From assembly GCF_042453785.1 (NCBI RefSeq), contig NC_091675.1, forward strand, positions 3,174,501-3,238,500: a stretch of DNA of 64,000 nt, read 5' to 3'. Shown piece by piece: positions 12,560 through 24,617 of the stretch. The notes beneath the pieces were generated by a model that was not told where the DNA came from, ran no database searches, and worked only from the letters and a program-made list of their open reading frames with translations. This DNA is from Malus domestica (lineage: Eukaryota; Streptophyta; Magnoliopsida; Rosales; Rosaceae). The first letter of the stretch is position 1, and every line of letters starts with the position of its first letter. The position numbers and the translations under genes were made by a program.

Positions 12560-12870
12560 GTTTTGGCAAATACCAGGACGGTAAATAAGGTTATTGATGG
12601 ATGGCGCAGGCTTTTTATGGCCAGGTGGGCCAGGCTCAATTCCTGCCGATTTCATGTTCCTTTCGTTATTTCCCACGTGGCAGCCTCGCTCTGTTGGAGC
12701 CTTGGACCTCAACCCACGTGGCATCCACATGTGAGCTCCGCTAGTGGAAAGCCGTTTGATTACGATCCGTCACATCATACCCGTCAGTGCCTTCACGGGC
12801 GGTCCCACCGTTCTTTAAGCTGAGAAAAATTTCCGTAATGCGTTGTGCACCTCCACGGTTCCACACTTTC
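12560..12870. other. GC-richer island with two CCACGTGG boxes
   Basis: A block noticeably richer in G and C than its surroundings, with two copies of CCACGTGGCA about 40 bp apart (near 12674 and 12714) and several further CCAC/GTGG strings. CACGTGGC is the G-box/ABRE core bound by bZIP factors. No coding frame is convincing. It could be a promoter-like piece left by a transposition or an unannotated non-coding transcript. Confidence 0.3.
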
Positions 12871-13430
12871 TTCGTGGAGAGGGGAAAAAGGTACAGAAAA
12901 TATTGTAAATTTTGGATATACTACTAAGGAATTGAGGAGATTATTCAATTCTTTTTCATAAGTGATATTGAAGAAAGAAAAGAGCAAGAATTCTTAATGA
13001 TTTGAGCTACGATTTGACTACAACCTTGTTTCTTGAACAATAATTTGAAACGACATTGATGTTTAAGAGCAATTTACGTAGAATATTATCATTCGAGCAT
13101 TGCTAGTATTGTTTGTCAATTATCAAGTCCACTCCTACCGTAATTGCTCTTGCTATAATTCTAACGGTGCTTATGCACATGTGAGTGATTTTGAGAATTA
13201 CTTATTCTTATGTCGCCTATATATGCACATGTGGATGACCAAGGGCAGAACTAGTCCATGGCTGGGTTGTATAACTCACGGTCACCCAAAAATTTCGTTC
13301 TCTTATGTAAATTTGAGTCTCAATTTTTTTATGTAATTGCATTGAGGTCTAGGAGATTTGGGCAAAATCAAATAATGAACTGGCTATAATAAATTAGTAT
13401 TTTAATTTTTATCAACAAGAGTCGAACCTA

Positions 13431-13575
13431 AAGTCAAAATTAGATAATGTTAGAGAGAACAAATTTTATAAATCAAATAACGTGATTATTAATAATTAAA
13501 TTAATATTTAAATGCTGATTAATGTGCTTATTACTTATCAGTGAGTTTATATTTTTTACCTCCCTGGTATTACTC
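13431..13575. repeat. Decayed MITE, GGTAATGCTAGG family
   Basis: The ends (ATAATGTTAGAGAG on the left, CCTGGTATTACTC on the right) are imperfect inverted repeats of the GGTAATGCTAGG end seen at 23814 and 26491. The middle carries the same ATTATTAATAATTAAAT/GCTGATTAATGTGCTTATT theme. It is an older and more diverged member. Confidence 0.4.
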
Positions 13576-14206
13576 ATCAAAATTTACACTTTTAAAACTT
13601 ATCAATAAACTGTAGAATTGAATGATATGAATTACAATCACAAAATTGCATGATGGTGATAGGGTCACACAAACTTTTTACTGTGTTCTAGGCCATGCCC
13701 AATCCATATTAAAACCCTAGTTCCATCACTGCACGGTGATTGTGACTGACATTTACCTTATACTGTTTCTACCCAATTACATGTACAGATAGATTTCTCT
13801 TTGAAATGATATTAATTTGGGTCCATTGTCGGCAAGAGTTAGGTCCTTATTTAATACTACAAGGCAGTCAAGTCCAGCGTACAGCCTACAACCCTAATTC
13901 AGACTTGAGGGGTTATATATATCTTTGTTAATAGGATAACGAGAGGGCAGAGAGAAAATGGCACGACCAGCAGGGGCCTCCAAATCAAATGCCTTTGCTG
14001 CAGTGACTGCAGTAAGGGCAGACAAAAAAAACTGAGCTACTAGTGGGTATGAATGGATTGCACAAGTGCGAGTTCTTTTTCGTGTAAAACCTAAAAGGGT
14101 AATATAAAAACTAGAGCTGATGTTACCATTTGACTCTCAAGAGATAAGAAGTTTTATTTTCTCTCAAAAACACAGCGGTGTGAAATGTGAAATGAATGGA
14201 ATCCCC

Positions 14207-14208
<2 letters not shown>

Positions 14209-14235
<27 letters not shown>
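14209..14235. repeat. (GA)n microsatellite
   Basis: About 13 GA repeats. A second simple repeat, (CT)n, lies close by at 14484-14513. Confidence 0.95.
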
Positions 14236-14237
<2 letters not shown>

Positions 14238-14478
14238 TGAGGCGGTTGGTTAGGGTTTTGGTGGGTGAATGTGATTCGTCAAAAGCCATCTGTTTTGTGA
14301 TTTTATCTCGAAGACAACTGCACCTGCTGCTACGCGAGGGGATTGGTGGAAGCTGGCTGCTTGTCTTTGATTTTATCAGAAAAAAAAAACTCATCAAGTA
14401 ATCAAAAGCCCACATGTATCCATCCATCCACCCATTCAACTCTGATGTTATCCACAGAACACCGCAGAGCAAAAGGCC

Positions 14479-14483
<5 letters not shown>

Positions 14484-14513
<30 letters not shown>
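14484..14513. repeat. (CT)n microsatellite
   Basis: About 15 CT repeats. Confidence 0.95.
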
Positions 14514-14516
<3 letters not shown>

Positions 14517-14918
14517 ACCTTCATACCTTCTTATATATTATGCATTTTATTTTTTTATTATTCCGAATTTTTTATGCCACTCATGTCCCTGTACACTTGT
14601 AAATCATCTGATGTTGTTCTTCTAAGTTACCTTCTGATATAGTTTGCTGATCTATCTGTATCATGCGTATCTTTTTTACCATAACAATTATTGTTAATCC
14701 ATCTCATTTGTTTGTGAATTAATCATCTGCTGAAGTATTTTGCTCCAAGATGATATTTAGTTTGATTTATATTTGTTAAAAGTTAGAGGTTTGACTTACT
14801 CCAAGTTTCTATTTTGTTTAGAAAAGTGGTAAACTAGCACACTTGTTGGAATTAATGATTTTTTATTTTATTTAGTGACGTTAGTGCTTGCGTAGCATAT
14901 TTATATTTATTTCTATGG

Positions 14919-15115
14919 AAAATGCTTCTCTCTAGATTTTTTCTACCTAATCCACCAAGTTCGACGATCCGAACTATTGAAATTTGATCCAACGATTACA
15001 AACAGATGCCCGCTTTAAAAGTTATAATAATTTTAGTCGTTAGATCAAATTTCAATAGTCTGGATTCCCGAACTTAATGGATTAGGAGGAAGGGATCAGG
15101 AGAGGATCCTTTCCC
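14919..15115. mobile_element. Fold-back MITE with 10-bp target duplication (Mutator-like)
   Basis: A 197-bp element whose two halves are imperfect inverted repeats. The left arm has CCTAATCCACCAAGTTCG and CTATTGAAATTTGATC; the right arm has the complements. It is flanked by the direct repeat ATTTCTATGG at 14909-14918 and 15116-15125. A 10-bp duplication points to the Mutator superfamily. It has no coding capacity and would have been moved in trans. Confidence 0.75.
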
Positions 15116-15125
15116 ATTTCTATGG

Positions 15126-16004
15126 CAAGATTTGCTATGTTCCAATCATGAAAACACCATGTGGAGATCAATTTTAGCCTCTGTGGCATAATTTACATTT
15201 GGAATGACCCTATAAATTTTGCTAGCTAGTCAGAAGCTTGTCAAATGATCTACTTGGATGATTGCATTTTATTTAGAACCATATATACTACTCAAAAACT
15301 GCTTTTCGTGATGGTATACATTAGAATTTTGGTGGCTATACATCATAAAATTCATGGTAACTAAGATATATAAGTATATTGAAAGAAAAAAAAAATAGCT
15401 GATTTTAAAATATTTGCAGTCTTTCAATTGGTTTTCACTCAGTTTAGATGAAAACTTGCTGCCACACCCATCTGTTTACATTGTTGCTCTTTATGCATAT
15501 AGTCTGGCAGACATTTCTGACATAGTCAAACAATTTAAGGGACTATTTGAACAGATATCATATGAGGATGTCTTCCCTCTCCTTGTGGATTTAACAATTA
15601 TAACTTCTAGTTTAAAAAACTTTCTCAGTCTATAGCATAGTGTTTAGAGCAGACATTGTCAGTGTAGGATTTTGAAAAGATCTATATCTACTATGTATTG
15701 TTGATTTGTTAAATTATCTATGTCGAGAATAATTTTCATACGAGATATGATATCTCAACTTATGATGTATTATTGGCATCATGATATCTCAGGTGCCTAT
15801 TATGATATATTATATGACTGATATTTCAGATGTAATTAAGTTTCTATCAAACTTCATTTTCGTTGTAATATAAAGTGATTTATACACACTTTATTTCACT
15901 TTACGCATATCTCTCTTAATTTAGTCCTTAGTTCTCCTTTATTTTGTTTAATCCAAAAACTAAATAAAAAAAGATATGGGGAAAAATTATTTTTCCCCGC
16001 TGTC
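15126..16004. other. AT-rich spacer, no gene seen
   Basis: No supported gene. A near-perfect hairpin (GGGGAAAAAT-T-ATTTTTCCCC, about 15978-15998) lies just before the solo LTR target site. Confidence 0.5.
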
Positions 16005-16009
16005 ACGGC

Positions 16010-16532
16010 TATTGAAATGTAATCTTGTTCTTAGCCTAAGAATATGATCCAGCCCATAGAAAACTCATGAAATGTGCTAGAAAATGCTAGCAAAAGGTTA
16101 TCGGTGAAGTGATATGCTAGAAAACTCTAGCAAAGTGCAGCAATTGGTGGTATAGTCAAGTCCACCGCCTTATGCTTAAGAAAATATAAAATGTTTTTGT
16201 TTGTGGTAGAATCTAGAAACATATTGGCTGAAATTGGAAAAGTGTGCATGATCAATGCGCTAGAAAATTCTAGTGAATGTATAAGTCGGCAAAGTATGCC
16301 TATAAATATAGGTATGTGTGTGTGTTGTGAAGTAAGAACTAAGAAGAAGTGAGAGCAAGTAAGAGAGCAAGAAGTGTGAGAGTGTTTCCTCTTGTACTAA
16401 GTTTGTGTGAGAATAAAAAATTTTGTATAACACTTTGAGTGTTCTTTCTCTTGCCTATCAATTCCGCTGCATTTCATTCTTCTTTGTGAGATAAACATCT
16501 CCAAAGTAGTGAAGCCTTTTTAAGTCCCAACA
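16010..16532 (+). mobile_element. Solo LTR with heat-shock-element-like palindromes
   Basis: A 523-bp LTR-like unit begins TATTG (likely once TGTTG) and ends CAACA. It is flanked by the 5-bp direct repeat ACGGC at 16005-16009 and 16533-16537. It has a TATA box (CCTATAAATATAGG, about 16299) and a polyadenylation-type AATAAA near 16412. Upstream of the TATA box sit three short palindromes: TGCTAGAAAATGCTAGCA (16075), a variant at 16114, and GCTAGAAAATTCTAG (16259). No internal coding region adjoins it, so it is a solo LTR left after recombination. The family is probably Ty1/copia-like. Confidence 0.7.
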
Positions 16533-17940
16533 ACGGCTTCTGGTAAACTCTTATATGAGATACAGCACAGCAGCCATGTCTCGTCACCACCAATTAGAGT
16601 AAAGAATGACAGTGAAAAAGTTGATTAGAAAAGGCAGTAACAAGTGAAAAGAAAGAACTAATAATTTAAGAGAAGGTTTTGAGGGAGAGATAAGAGAGAG
16701 GTATGGAGAATTTCTGTCTGTAACATGCTGTGGCATGCCTTTGCAAAAGCCAAGAGGTCCAAGTTCTTTGTTTCATAAACAGATTCAAATCAAGTTGAAC
16801 AACTTGTTTAAAACAGAAAATTTATATGGTTTCCTTTCTCCACCAAAAACCAGAAATTTATAATAGGAAGGTTAGAACGGTAGTGGAGATTCTTCTGTCA
16901 ATCTTTGTGTAGGCTTCTGCTGTGACGTTTTTAGAACCTGGTCCCGTTTTACTTGCAGACAAGATATACTAGAACACCATCCAATTGTTTTATGCCTAAA
17001 GTGTCTGTCCTTAATGTCTTGAGTTAATTACTAGAAAAATTACAGTACCAATGATCATCCAGTATACGTGCATTTAGACGAAGGACTTTGAAATTGTATG
17101 AAACTTCGATCAAATTGGTTAAGAATGCATTATAAAAGTTAAGATGGAGAGAACTGAAACCGGATATATGCAATACTTTTTAGGGAACTTGTAAGGTGTC
17201 ATTTAGAAAGTCCTTTGTTTAGCTTCTTTGCAATGACTTTCTAGTTGTTTTTTGGAGTGCAATGTTGACAATTAAAACTATAATTTCTTAAAACTTCTAA
17301 TCCAAACATAGTATATACTCTACTTACTGATTTCAATTGAATTTGAGTTCTCTTTTCTCCTTTTGCTTCTACATTTTTCTTATTTTCTCTTACGGATTAT
17401 TTACTAGCATACGTTATACAACAATTGTTACGGAGGTGTCTGTCTATGGACCGTGGCTTGCATATATATATATATATATTGTGTGAATTTGTGTCCTGGT
17501 GTTGCATGCATGCATGCCAACTCCATCTGCTATCATTTTCATGGACAATCGTCCAAAATATCCAAAAATCAATTTGTGAAAAATAAACATTTTCGAGTGA
17601 GTAGGCTATATATATATTTCGAGCAATGTCCTAGTTGTGCACGGCAAATATCGCTGCATAAAGATATGGTCGAATTTATATGGCCATCGCTTTCACATCA
17701 GAATTTGTTCTGCTAGGCTTCCATCCACTGACAATAATTTGGAATAGATTTTGATTCTATCTTAGTGTTGATTTAATGAGTATTAACAAGCTTATTATTC
17801 TCATTTCTCTAAATTTATACGACGATTCCAATGTAGGATTTGTATCTTTTTCTTATTCATTTCAAGTCACTTGAGCCAAGATTCATAAACGACTTAGCAC
17901 ATAATTCTATATCACTTGAGGGTAAGAATTATGACCTATT
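16533..17940. other. AT-rich spacer, no gene seen
   Basis: A (TA)n run lies at about 17461-17480. No coding frame, RNA gene or clear element boundary was recognised. Confidence 0.5.
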
Positions 17941-18301
17941 TGTTGACTATAGTAGATGACTTGATGACTTGGCAGCTAACAGATGACATGGTAGATTTGC
18001 AGTTAAAGATTGATGACATGGCACCTGTGGTTATTATTGTTATAAGTGTTGGGTCAAGGTAGTTAGAATGGTTAGGATAATCTGTTAGTATTCTCAAGCT
18101 ATATATATGCTGAGATAACAATGTAAGAAGTGTGGAAAATCATTTCAGAAAATAACAAACTCTCATTTCTCTTTCTCTCTCTAAGCTTTCGAGCCTTTCT
18201 TGCTTCCATTGATTTCTTCATTTGTGATTTCTTTATTGATTTCTTCATTTGTGATTTCTTTATTGATTTCTTCATTTGTGATTTCTTTAGTACTGTTATG
18301 A
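17941..18301 (+). repeat. 5' LTR of the copia element
   Basis: Starts TGTTGACTATAG, as does the 3' LTR. It carries a tandem array of a roughly 26-bp unit (GATTTCTTCATTTGT theme) in about three copies, where the 3' LTR has one, and extra GATGACATGG-type repeats near its start. The LTR pair therefore differs mainly by repeat-mediated gains and losses. Confidence 0.9.
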
Positions 18302-21300
18302 TGGTATCATTTGCCGAGGTATGATCCTAGGATCGCTTTCCGTTGTGCTTCCTGAAAGGATTTCTGGGTGCATTCATCTCACGCGTTCAAGATTTTAGTG
18401 TTTTTGAAGTTCAAGGTTGTAGATTTTCTCAGGTTCATCAGTTCTTGTTCTCTGATTTTTATGTCTATCAAATGTTTGATTAAATGTCTAAGTGAGAAAA
18501 TTTCAGGGTTTCGCATATATTTTCTTGATGAATTAAAGGCCGATGCCAAAGTTGCAAGGAACATTCAAAGGCCGAAGCCAAAGTTGCAAGGAACATTCAA
18601 AAGTTTTCTGTAGTTTTTCTAGGTTTTTCTGCATTTCATAAGGCCGAAGCTGAAGTGTAGTGTTATTCAGAAGTTTGTTTGAAGGAATTTTCTAGGAATC
18701 TCTTGTGCTTGGTTTGTAATACATTTTCTTGGTGTTCAACAATGTTTGAGTATGTGAAGATTGAAGGATTATTGGGTATGCTTATAGTGAAACTCCAAGA
18801 TGATAATTTTGTTAAGTGGAGTTATCAATTCCAATCGGTGCTAAGGGGATATGATATGTTTGATTACTTTACAGGGGAATCACCTTGTCCTCCAAAGTTT
18901 GTAATCAATATAGAAACTGGTGTTACAAAAGAAATCACAGCAACATATAAGAATTGGGTAAAGAAAGATTTGGCATTGCTCAGTTTATTGATTGCAACTC
19001 TGTCTGATGATGTCATGAAGTATGTCATTAGGTGTAAGACTTCCCAAGAAGCATGAACATGCCTGTAGGACAAGTTTGCATCTATTTCTATGGTTCAAAT
19101 TAATCAATTGAAGACTGAGTAAAAGGGTGGAGAATCTGTTGAGAAGTTTATGTTAAAATTGAAGGTTATAAGGGATTAGCTCATTTCTACTGGTGAAAAG
19201 GTCTATATGATTGATGTGCTATCATGACGACTTGCTGAGTTTGAGATAATCAAGACAATGATTCTTACTAGAGAAACAACTATGTCTTTGAAAGATTTTC
19301 AAGCACAACTGATTAGGGCCGAAATAAGTATTGAATCAAGAATGCATTCACTGAGTACGTCCATGTCTACAATGGTGGTATAGGGAGAATGATCTAGTTC
19401 TCAGAGATTTCAAGGGTAATATGAACATGGAGAAAGTTCTAATACTTAGAGAAGTCAACAAGATTATAATGGAGATCATTTTGGTTTTCAAGGAGGAAAT
19501 GGATATGTTAGCAATGGAAATAGGTCTTATCAACAAAGAGGGAATTTCTCTGGTAACAATAGAGATTCAATAATGGGAATCCTAATTCAAAACAGTATTC
19601 TGGTAATGGAAATTTTGGCAACATAAATGGAAATATGGATGACAACAACAGTGCACATTTCTCCGGTACTGACAAACAGTCTCACAATGGCAATTCTAAT
19701 TTTGGAGGTTTATACTTTGGGAATAATGGTTTTTTCTCTGGAAATGAGGGTACAAAAGGCAGTCATTGGAATGGTAACACAGGTTACAAGTCTAGAAGTT
19801 CTCTAGAATGTCAAATCTGTTCAAGAAAGGGTCACACTGCACCTAATTGTTACTATAGAACTGATAATGGTGGCTCTTCTCTAGGGTTTATAGTGTGTCA
19901 AATATGTGGAAAAAAAGAGGTTATATTGCATTGGAATGCTACCATAGGAATAATTTCATCAAGGGACTTCACCACTTCATTCATTGATTGCAATGACTAC
20001 ACAGGGTAATTTTGAGCAACAAGGACCTACATCAAATGGTCATGGTTTTTCTACAGCTGATACCTGGACCATGGATACATGAGCTACCCATCATATGACA
20101 GCCAATGTTAATAATCTCAATCAAGCCACCACATACAATAGGAATGAAAATATCATAATTAGAAATGGGGAAGGTTTGATAGTCAAGCATATAAGCTCCT
20201 CAATTATTTCTCCATCATCACATCATTCCTTCATATTACACAATGTTTTACATGTGCCTACAATCACTGTTAATTTACTGTCAGTTAAGAAATTATGTAA
20301 GGACAATGCTTGCTGGTTTATTTGTGATGATGTGAACTTTTTTATACAAGACAAGGCCACAAGAGTGATTTTATACCAAGGAATGAGTGATGATGGAGAA
20401 TTGTTGAAGATACCAGTCAATACATTTTCAAATGGTTTTGCTGCAAAGTTGAGTAATTGTGCTGCTTTTCTGAGAAAGAAGGTTCAAGCTTCAGTTTGGC
20501 ACCAGAGGCTTGGACATCCATCTGAGGAGATATTAGCTACTATGATTAAAGCTTCAAGTATATCTGTTAGTACATATCTTAGTTCAAGTATGTCTATGTG
20601 TCAATCTTGTATCAAAGGCAAAATAAGTAGACAACCATTTCCTGTAAAACATGATAAGGTTAGAAATATGTTTGATAAGATTCACTCTAATGTATGGGGT
20701 CCATCTCTAACAAAGTCTATAAAGGGGTATAGATAGTATATGAATTTTGTAGATGAATATTCAAGATTGATGTGGGTTTTTCCCATGGTTTATAAATCGC
20801 ATGCTTGTTTTCCAAAAATAAATAAATAAATAAATCAGATGCTTTTGCTATTTTTGTGAAGTTTCATGCATTTGTATCAACTCAATTTAATGCATCCATT
20901 AAGTGTTTTCAATCTGATGGTGGAGGAGAGTTTATGAGTAAAATGTTTAAAGATTTCTTGGCAAATAAAGGAATTAAACACATGGTTTCATGTCCATATA
21001 CCTCTCAGCAGAATGGTCTTGCTGAGAGGAAAAACAGGCATGTTATGGAAAGTGCCATCACACTTATGGCAGAAGCTAATCTAGCACCAAAGTTTTGGTA
21101 TCATGCATGTGCTCATGCAACTTTGTTGATTAACAGAATGTCATGCAAAGTATTTGAAATGAAGTCTCCTTATCAGTGTTTGTTTGGAAGAGTACCTGAA
21201 GTTAATCATTTCAAAAATTTTGGAACATCTGTGTATCCATTTCTTAGACCTTTTAATGCCAACAAGTTACAATTTAGGTCAACTTAGAGTGTTTTTCTTC

Positions 21301-23460
21301 AATGTGCTGCTGGATATAAAGGGGTAATATGTTATAATGGGGAGAATGAGAGGCTGATATTATCTAGGCATGTGATTCATGATGAGACAGTGTGTCTATG
21401 TAAAAAGAAATCTGTTTCAGAAGCAAATAGTATGTCACATTCACAGTGTTCTAGATAACCTATGGTTATGGTTCAGTTACCAATCCCAAGTGGCAATGAT
21501 GTATCCATATCATACTCTGGAATTCTCAAGAAACTCAGGCTATGATTATATCAAATGCTCAACAACAATCAAGTTCATATAGTTCTGGTTCTTCAGAAAT
21601 GTAAGATTCTTTAGAAAATAGAATTCCTCATCATCATCACTCTATTCCAGATTCAACAATGTCACCCTTGATGCCTATCCATCACAGTTCCCAGTTAGAG
21701 GTAATAACTCATGATAACAATACTAGTGCTATTTCAACCTTTGTGATAAATTCTGTTTCAAATCATCCCATGACAACAAGATTGAAGAGTGGAGCAATTG
21801 AGAATAAGAATTATGTAGCTTTACTAGCTACATTTCCAGAGCTGCAATCATTACAATTAAGTGAATAAGAACTATTCACAGGGGGTTTCTCTTTTGTTAC
21901 ACAAAATACTGATATGGCAGAGCCATCAAGCTTTAGAAAAGCTTCTAGCATACCACAGTGACTGCAAGCTATGAAAGAGGAGTATGATTCTTTAAGAGCA
22001 CAAGGGACATGGAGTTTGGTTCCTATGCCTAATGACAGAGCAATTGTGGGGAGTAAATAGGTTTATAAAGTGAAGAACCCCAATGACAGTGTTCCAAGGT
22101 TTAAGTCAAAACTAGTTGCACAAGGCTATTCACAAGAACATGGTGTGAATTATTCAGAAACCTTCAGTCCTGTTGTGAGACATACACCAGTAAGAATTAT
22201 TTTAGCTATTGCTGCAACAAGTCATTGGGATTTAAAGCAACTAGACTTCAAAAATACCTTTCTCCATAGGGACTTGCAAGAGGATATTTACATGAAACAA
22301 CCACAAGGGTTTGTTGATCCTAACTACCCTAATCATGTTTGTAAACTGATAAAGTCTTTATATGATTTAAAACAGGCACCAAGAGCTTGGAACTCCAAGT
22401 TCACAGGTTACCTTCTTGCAATGAGGTTTCATGCATCCTTATCTAATACAAGCTTGTTCATGAGGAATGATGGTTCATACATTGTTATATTGTTGTTATA
22501 TATGGATGACATAATCCTCACAGGCTTAAATAATTTGAGGATTAATCGGGTTGTTCAAGAACTATCTGAAGGCTTTGATTTAAAGGATCTGGGAAAACTC
22601 ACATTCTTTCTTGGTCTACAAATACAATACAAAGAGAATGGAGATATCTTTGTGAATCAAGCTAAATACATCAAAGATCTTATTCATAAGGCATGTTTGA
22701 AATCTTGTAAGCCTGCAACAACACCTTGCAAGCCTCATACCTCAATGCTTATGACTGAAGGCAATCCCTTACAAGATCTTAGCACTTATTAAAGTATAGT
22801 TAGATCTCTACAATACTTGACTTTCACACGACTAGATATTGCATTTGCAGTAAATTTAGTGTGTCAATTCATGACTACACCAATTGAGGTACATTTTGGG
22901 GGTAGTAAAGCAGATATTAAGATATCTTCAAGGGACAATTCAGTCTGGAATTTGTTATTCAGCAAATGTAGAAATGAATTTGAATGCATTATCAGATGCA
23001 AATTGGGCTGCAGACCTTAATACATAAAGATCAGTGACATGGTATGTTGTTTTTCTGGGAAATAACCCTATATCTTGGCAATCAAAGAAGCAAAACTCAG
23101 TTTTAAGAAGCTTAACAGAAGCCGAGTACAAAGCTCTTACACATACTGCTGCAGACATTAGTTGGGTGAGATATATTTTGAAAAACCTGGATGTATTTCT
23201 TCCTAATCATCCTCTAATTCAATGTGATAACATGTATGCAATATCACTGAGTGCAAATCCAGTGTTTCATTATAGGATAAAACATCTGGACACCAATTAT
23301 CATCTCGTGCGAGAAAGAGTTCAACAAGGAGATTTGGAAGTAGTGTATGTTCCAACGGATGATCAAACAACTGATATTTGGACAAAAGGTCTACATAGTC
23401 CTTTGTTTGCTAAGCATTGTTACAATATGCAACTAGGAAATCCTAGCTGCGAGAGAGGGG

Positions 23461-23717
23461 TGTTGACTATAGCAAATGACTTGATGACATGGCAGATATG
23501 GTTATTACTGTTATAACTACTCTATCAAGGTAGTTAGAATGGTTAGGATAATCTGTTGTATTCTCAAGCTATATATATGCTGAGATAACAATGTAAGAAG
23601 TGTGGTAAATCATTTCAGAAAATAACAAACTCTCATTTCTCTTTCTCTCTATAAGTTTTCGAGCCTTTCTTGCTTCCATTGATTTCTTCATTTGTGATTT
23701 CTTTAGTACTGTTGTGA
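23461..23717 (+). repeat. 3' LTR of the copia element
   Basis: A 257-bp unit matching the 5' LTR, including the shared CAAGCTATATATATGCTGAG promoter region. It is about 100 bp shorter because of fewer internal repeats. The polypurine tract directly precedes it. Confidence 0.9.
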
Positions 23718-23813
23718 CGATTTAGTGGTAGAGTGTGCCTTGTATTTTTATTATTATTTTTAAATATTTTAGTGTCTATTTTTATTCACATTATGTCAAG
23801 TAATAAGAAAGAA

Positions 23814-23955
23814 GATAATGCTAGGAGACCAAATTTATAAACCAAATGATGTGTCACTAATAAGATATAAACACGTTAATCAATACTTAACTAACAATCC
23901 AATCATCAACATCCATGTCATTTGGTTTAAAAATTTGGTATTCCTAGCATTACCC
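23814..23955. mobile_element. MITE, GGTAATGCTAGG family
   Basis: Inverted ends: GATAATGCTAGGAG/ACCAAATTTATAAACCAAATGA on the left against the complement of CATTTGGTTTAAAAATTTGG/CCTAGCATTACCC on the right, roughly 40 bp each. The flanks TAAGAAAGA and TACGAAAAT look like a worn 9-bp target duplication. It is the same family as the element at 26491-26885. Confidence 0.6.
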
Positions 23956-24159
23956 TACGAAAATAAATATACAACTTAAGATTAAAAAATTCATCTTGAC
24001 CTACTAGCTTAATTTGCATTAGGGAATTATTGTACACAACTAAATTTTTGAAGTGTTAATAAAAATTACTTGCATTATATATAACTCATTTAATATTTCA
24101 GTAGTGACGAGGATAAAATTCAAAAGACCTTGAAAAAAAAAGATATCATATTTTAACTA

Positions 24160-24280
24160 GGGAATTGTTATTAGCACTCCAAAAATTTCATTCTACACTT
24201 CTCACAAGTGTATTTTCCTTTCTAATTATAGAAAGTTTGGAGTGCCAAATGAGATTTTTGGAGTGCTAATAACAATTACC
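24160..24280. mobile_element. 121-bp MITE with 8-bp target duplication (hAT-like)
   Basis: Terminal inverted repeats of about 32 bp (left GGGAATTGTTATTAGCACTC and on; right end complementary with two mismatches). It is flanked by TTTAACTA at 24152-24159 and 24281-24288. An 8-bp duplication is the mark of the hAT superfamily. Non-coding. Confidence 0.85.
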
Positions 24281-24409
24281 TTTAACTAATGGGAAAAGAG
24301 AAAACGAGGATGGAACCTAATTTATCCTTAATAAAACTGTAACAAATGAGAGGTTTGCCAAATCAGAGAAAAATCCAAGAAAATTTAAAAACACTAGACT
24401 GTCCCCAGC

Positions 24410-24418
24410 TATTTATAA
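24410..24418 (+). promoter_or_regulatory. Candidate TATA box
   Basis: TATTTATAA about 200 bp upstream of the ATG at 24618 in an otherwise mixed-composition leader. Position suits a core promoter. Confidence 0.45.
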
Positions 24419-24617
24419 CACCCAAGAGCACCTCCGGACTTCTCCGGATCAACCTGTGCTTATCTGTACAGTGTGTACTTTGTTCTTCAGAATTTAGGAA
24501 AACACCATGATTCACTCAACCCACCCACCTCCTACATTTCCCACTATTTGCAGCTAAAATTTGTGAGAGAGATGAGGCAGCTGAGTCGATCCTCAAAACT
24601 AAAAAACCAAACAATTA

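Larger units (their letters stand above)
10178..14918. other. Gene-poor AT-rich tract with microsatellites
   Basis: No gene is supported here. Contents: a short GATA run near 10937-10950, the long GA array at 11525-11591, an AGC run near 11743-11762, a GC-richer patch at 12560-12870 and a decayed MITE near 13431-13575, each listed separately. Predicted proteins with poly-Ser-Leu or poly-Glu-Arg come from the GA/CT arrays. Confidence 0.6.
17941..23717 (+). mobile_element. Broken Ty1/copia LTR retrotransposon
   Basis: A 5.8-kb element with two related LTRs, a primer-binding site after the 5' LTR (TGGTATCA at 18302, initiator-Met tRNA type) and a polypurine tract (GAGAGAGGGG) before the 3' LTR. 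Parts in copia order: UBN2-type gag (about 18.74-19.1 kb), CCHC zinc knuckle (about 19.81 kb), gag-pre-integrase (about 20.5 kb), integrase core (about 20.7-21.3 kb), reverse transcriptase with YMDD (about 22.0-22.8 kb) and RNase H (about 23.0-23.4 kb). Integrase before reverse transcriptase identifies Ty1/copia. It is a fossil with about ten interruptions. The conserved half of the LTRs differs at only about 2 percent of sites, so insertion is fairly recent (order of a million years or a few). No clear target duplication was found. Confidence 0.93.

Noticed and set aside
12600-12660. A SINE at a weak A-box/B-box pair
   Set aside because: TGGCGCAGG and GGCTCAATTCC are poor matches and no tail or target duplication was found.
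23711-23730. A target duplication for the copia element
   Set aside because: The bases after the 3' LTR (CGATT) do not match those before the 5' LTR (CTATT) well enough to claim it.
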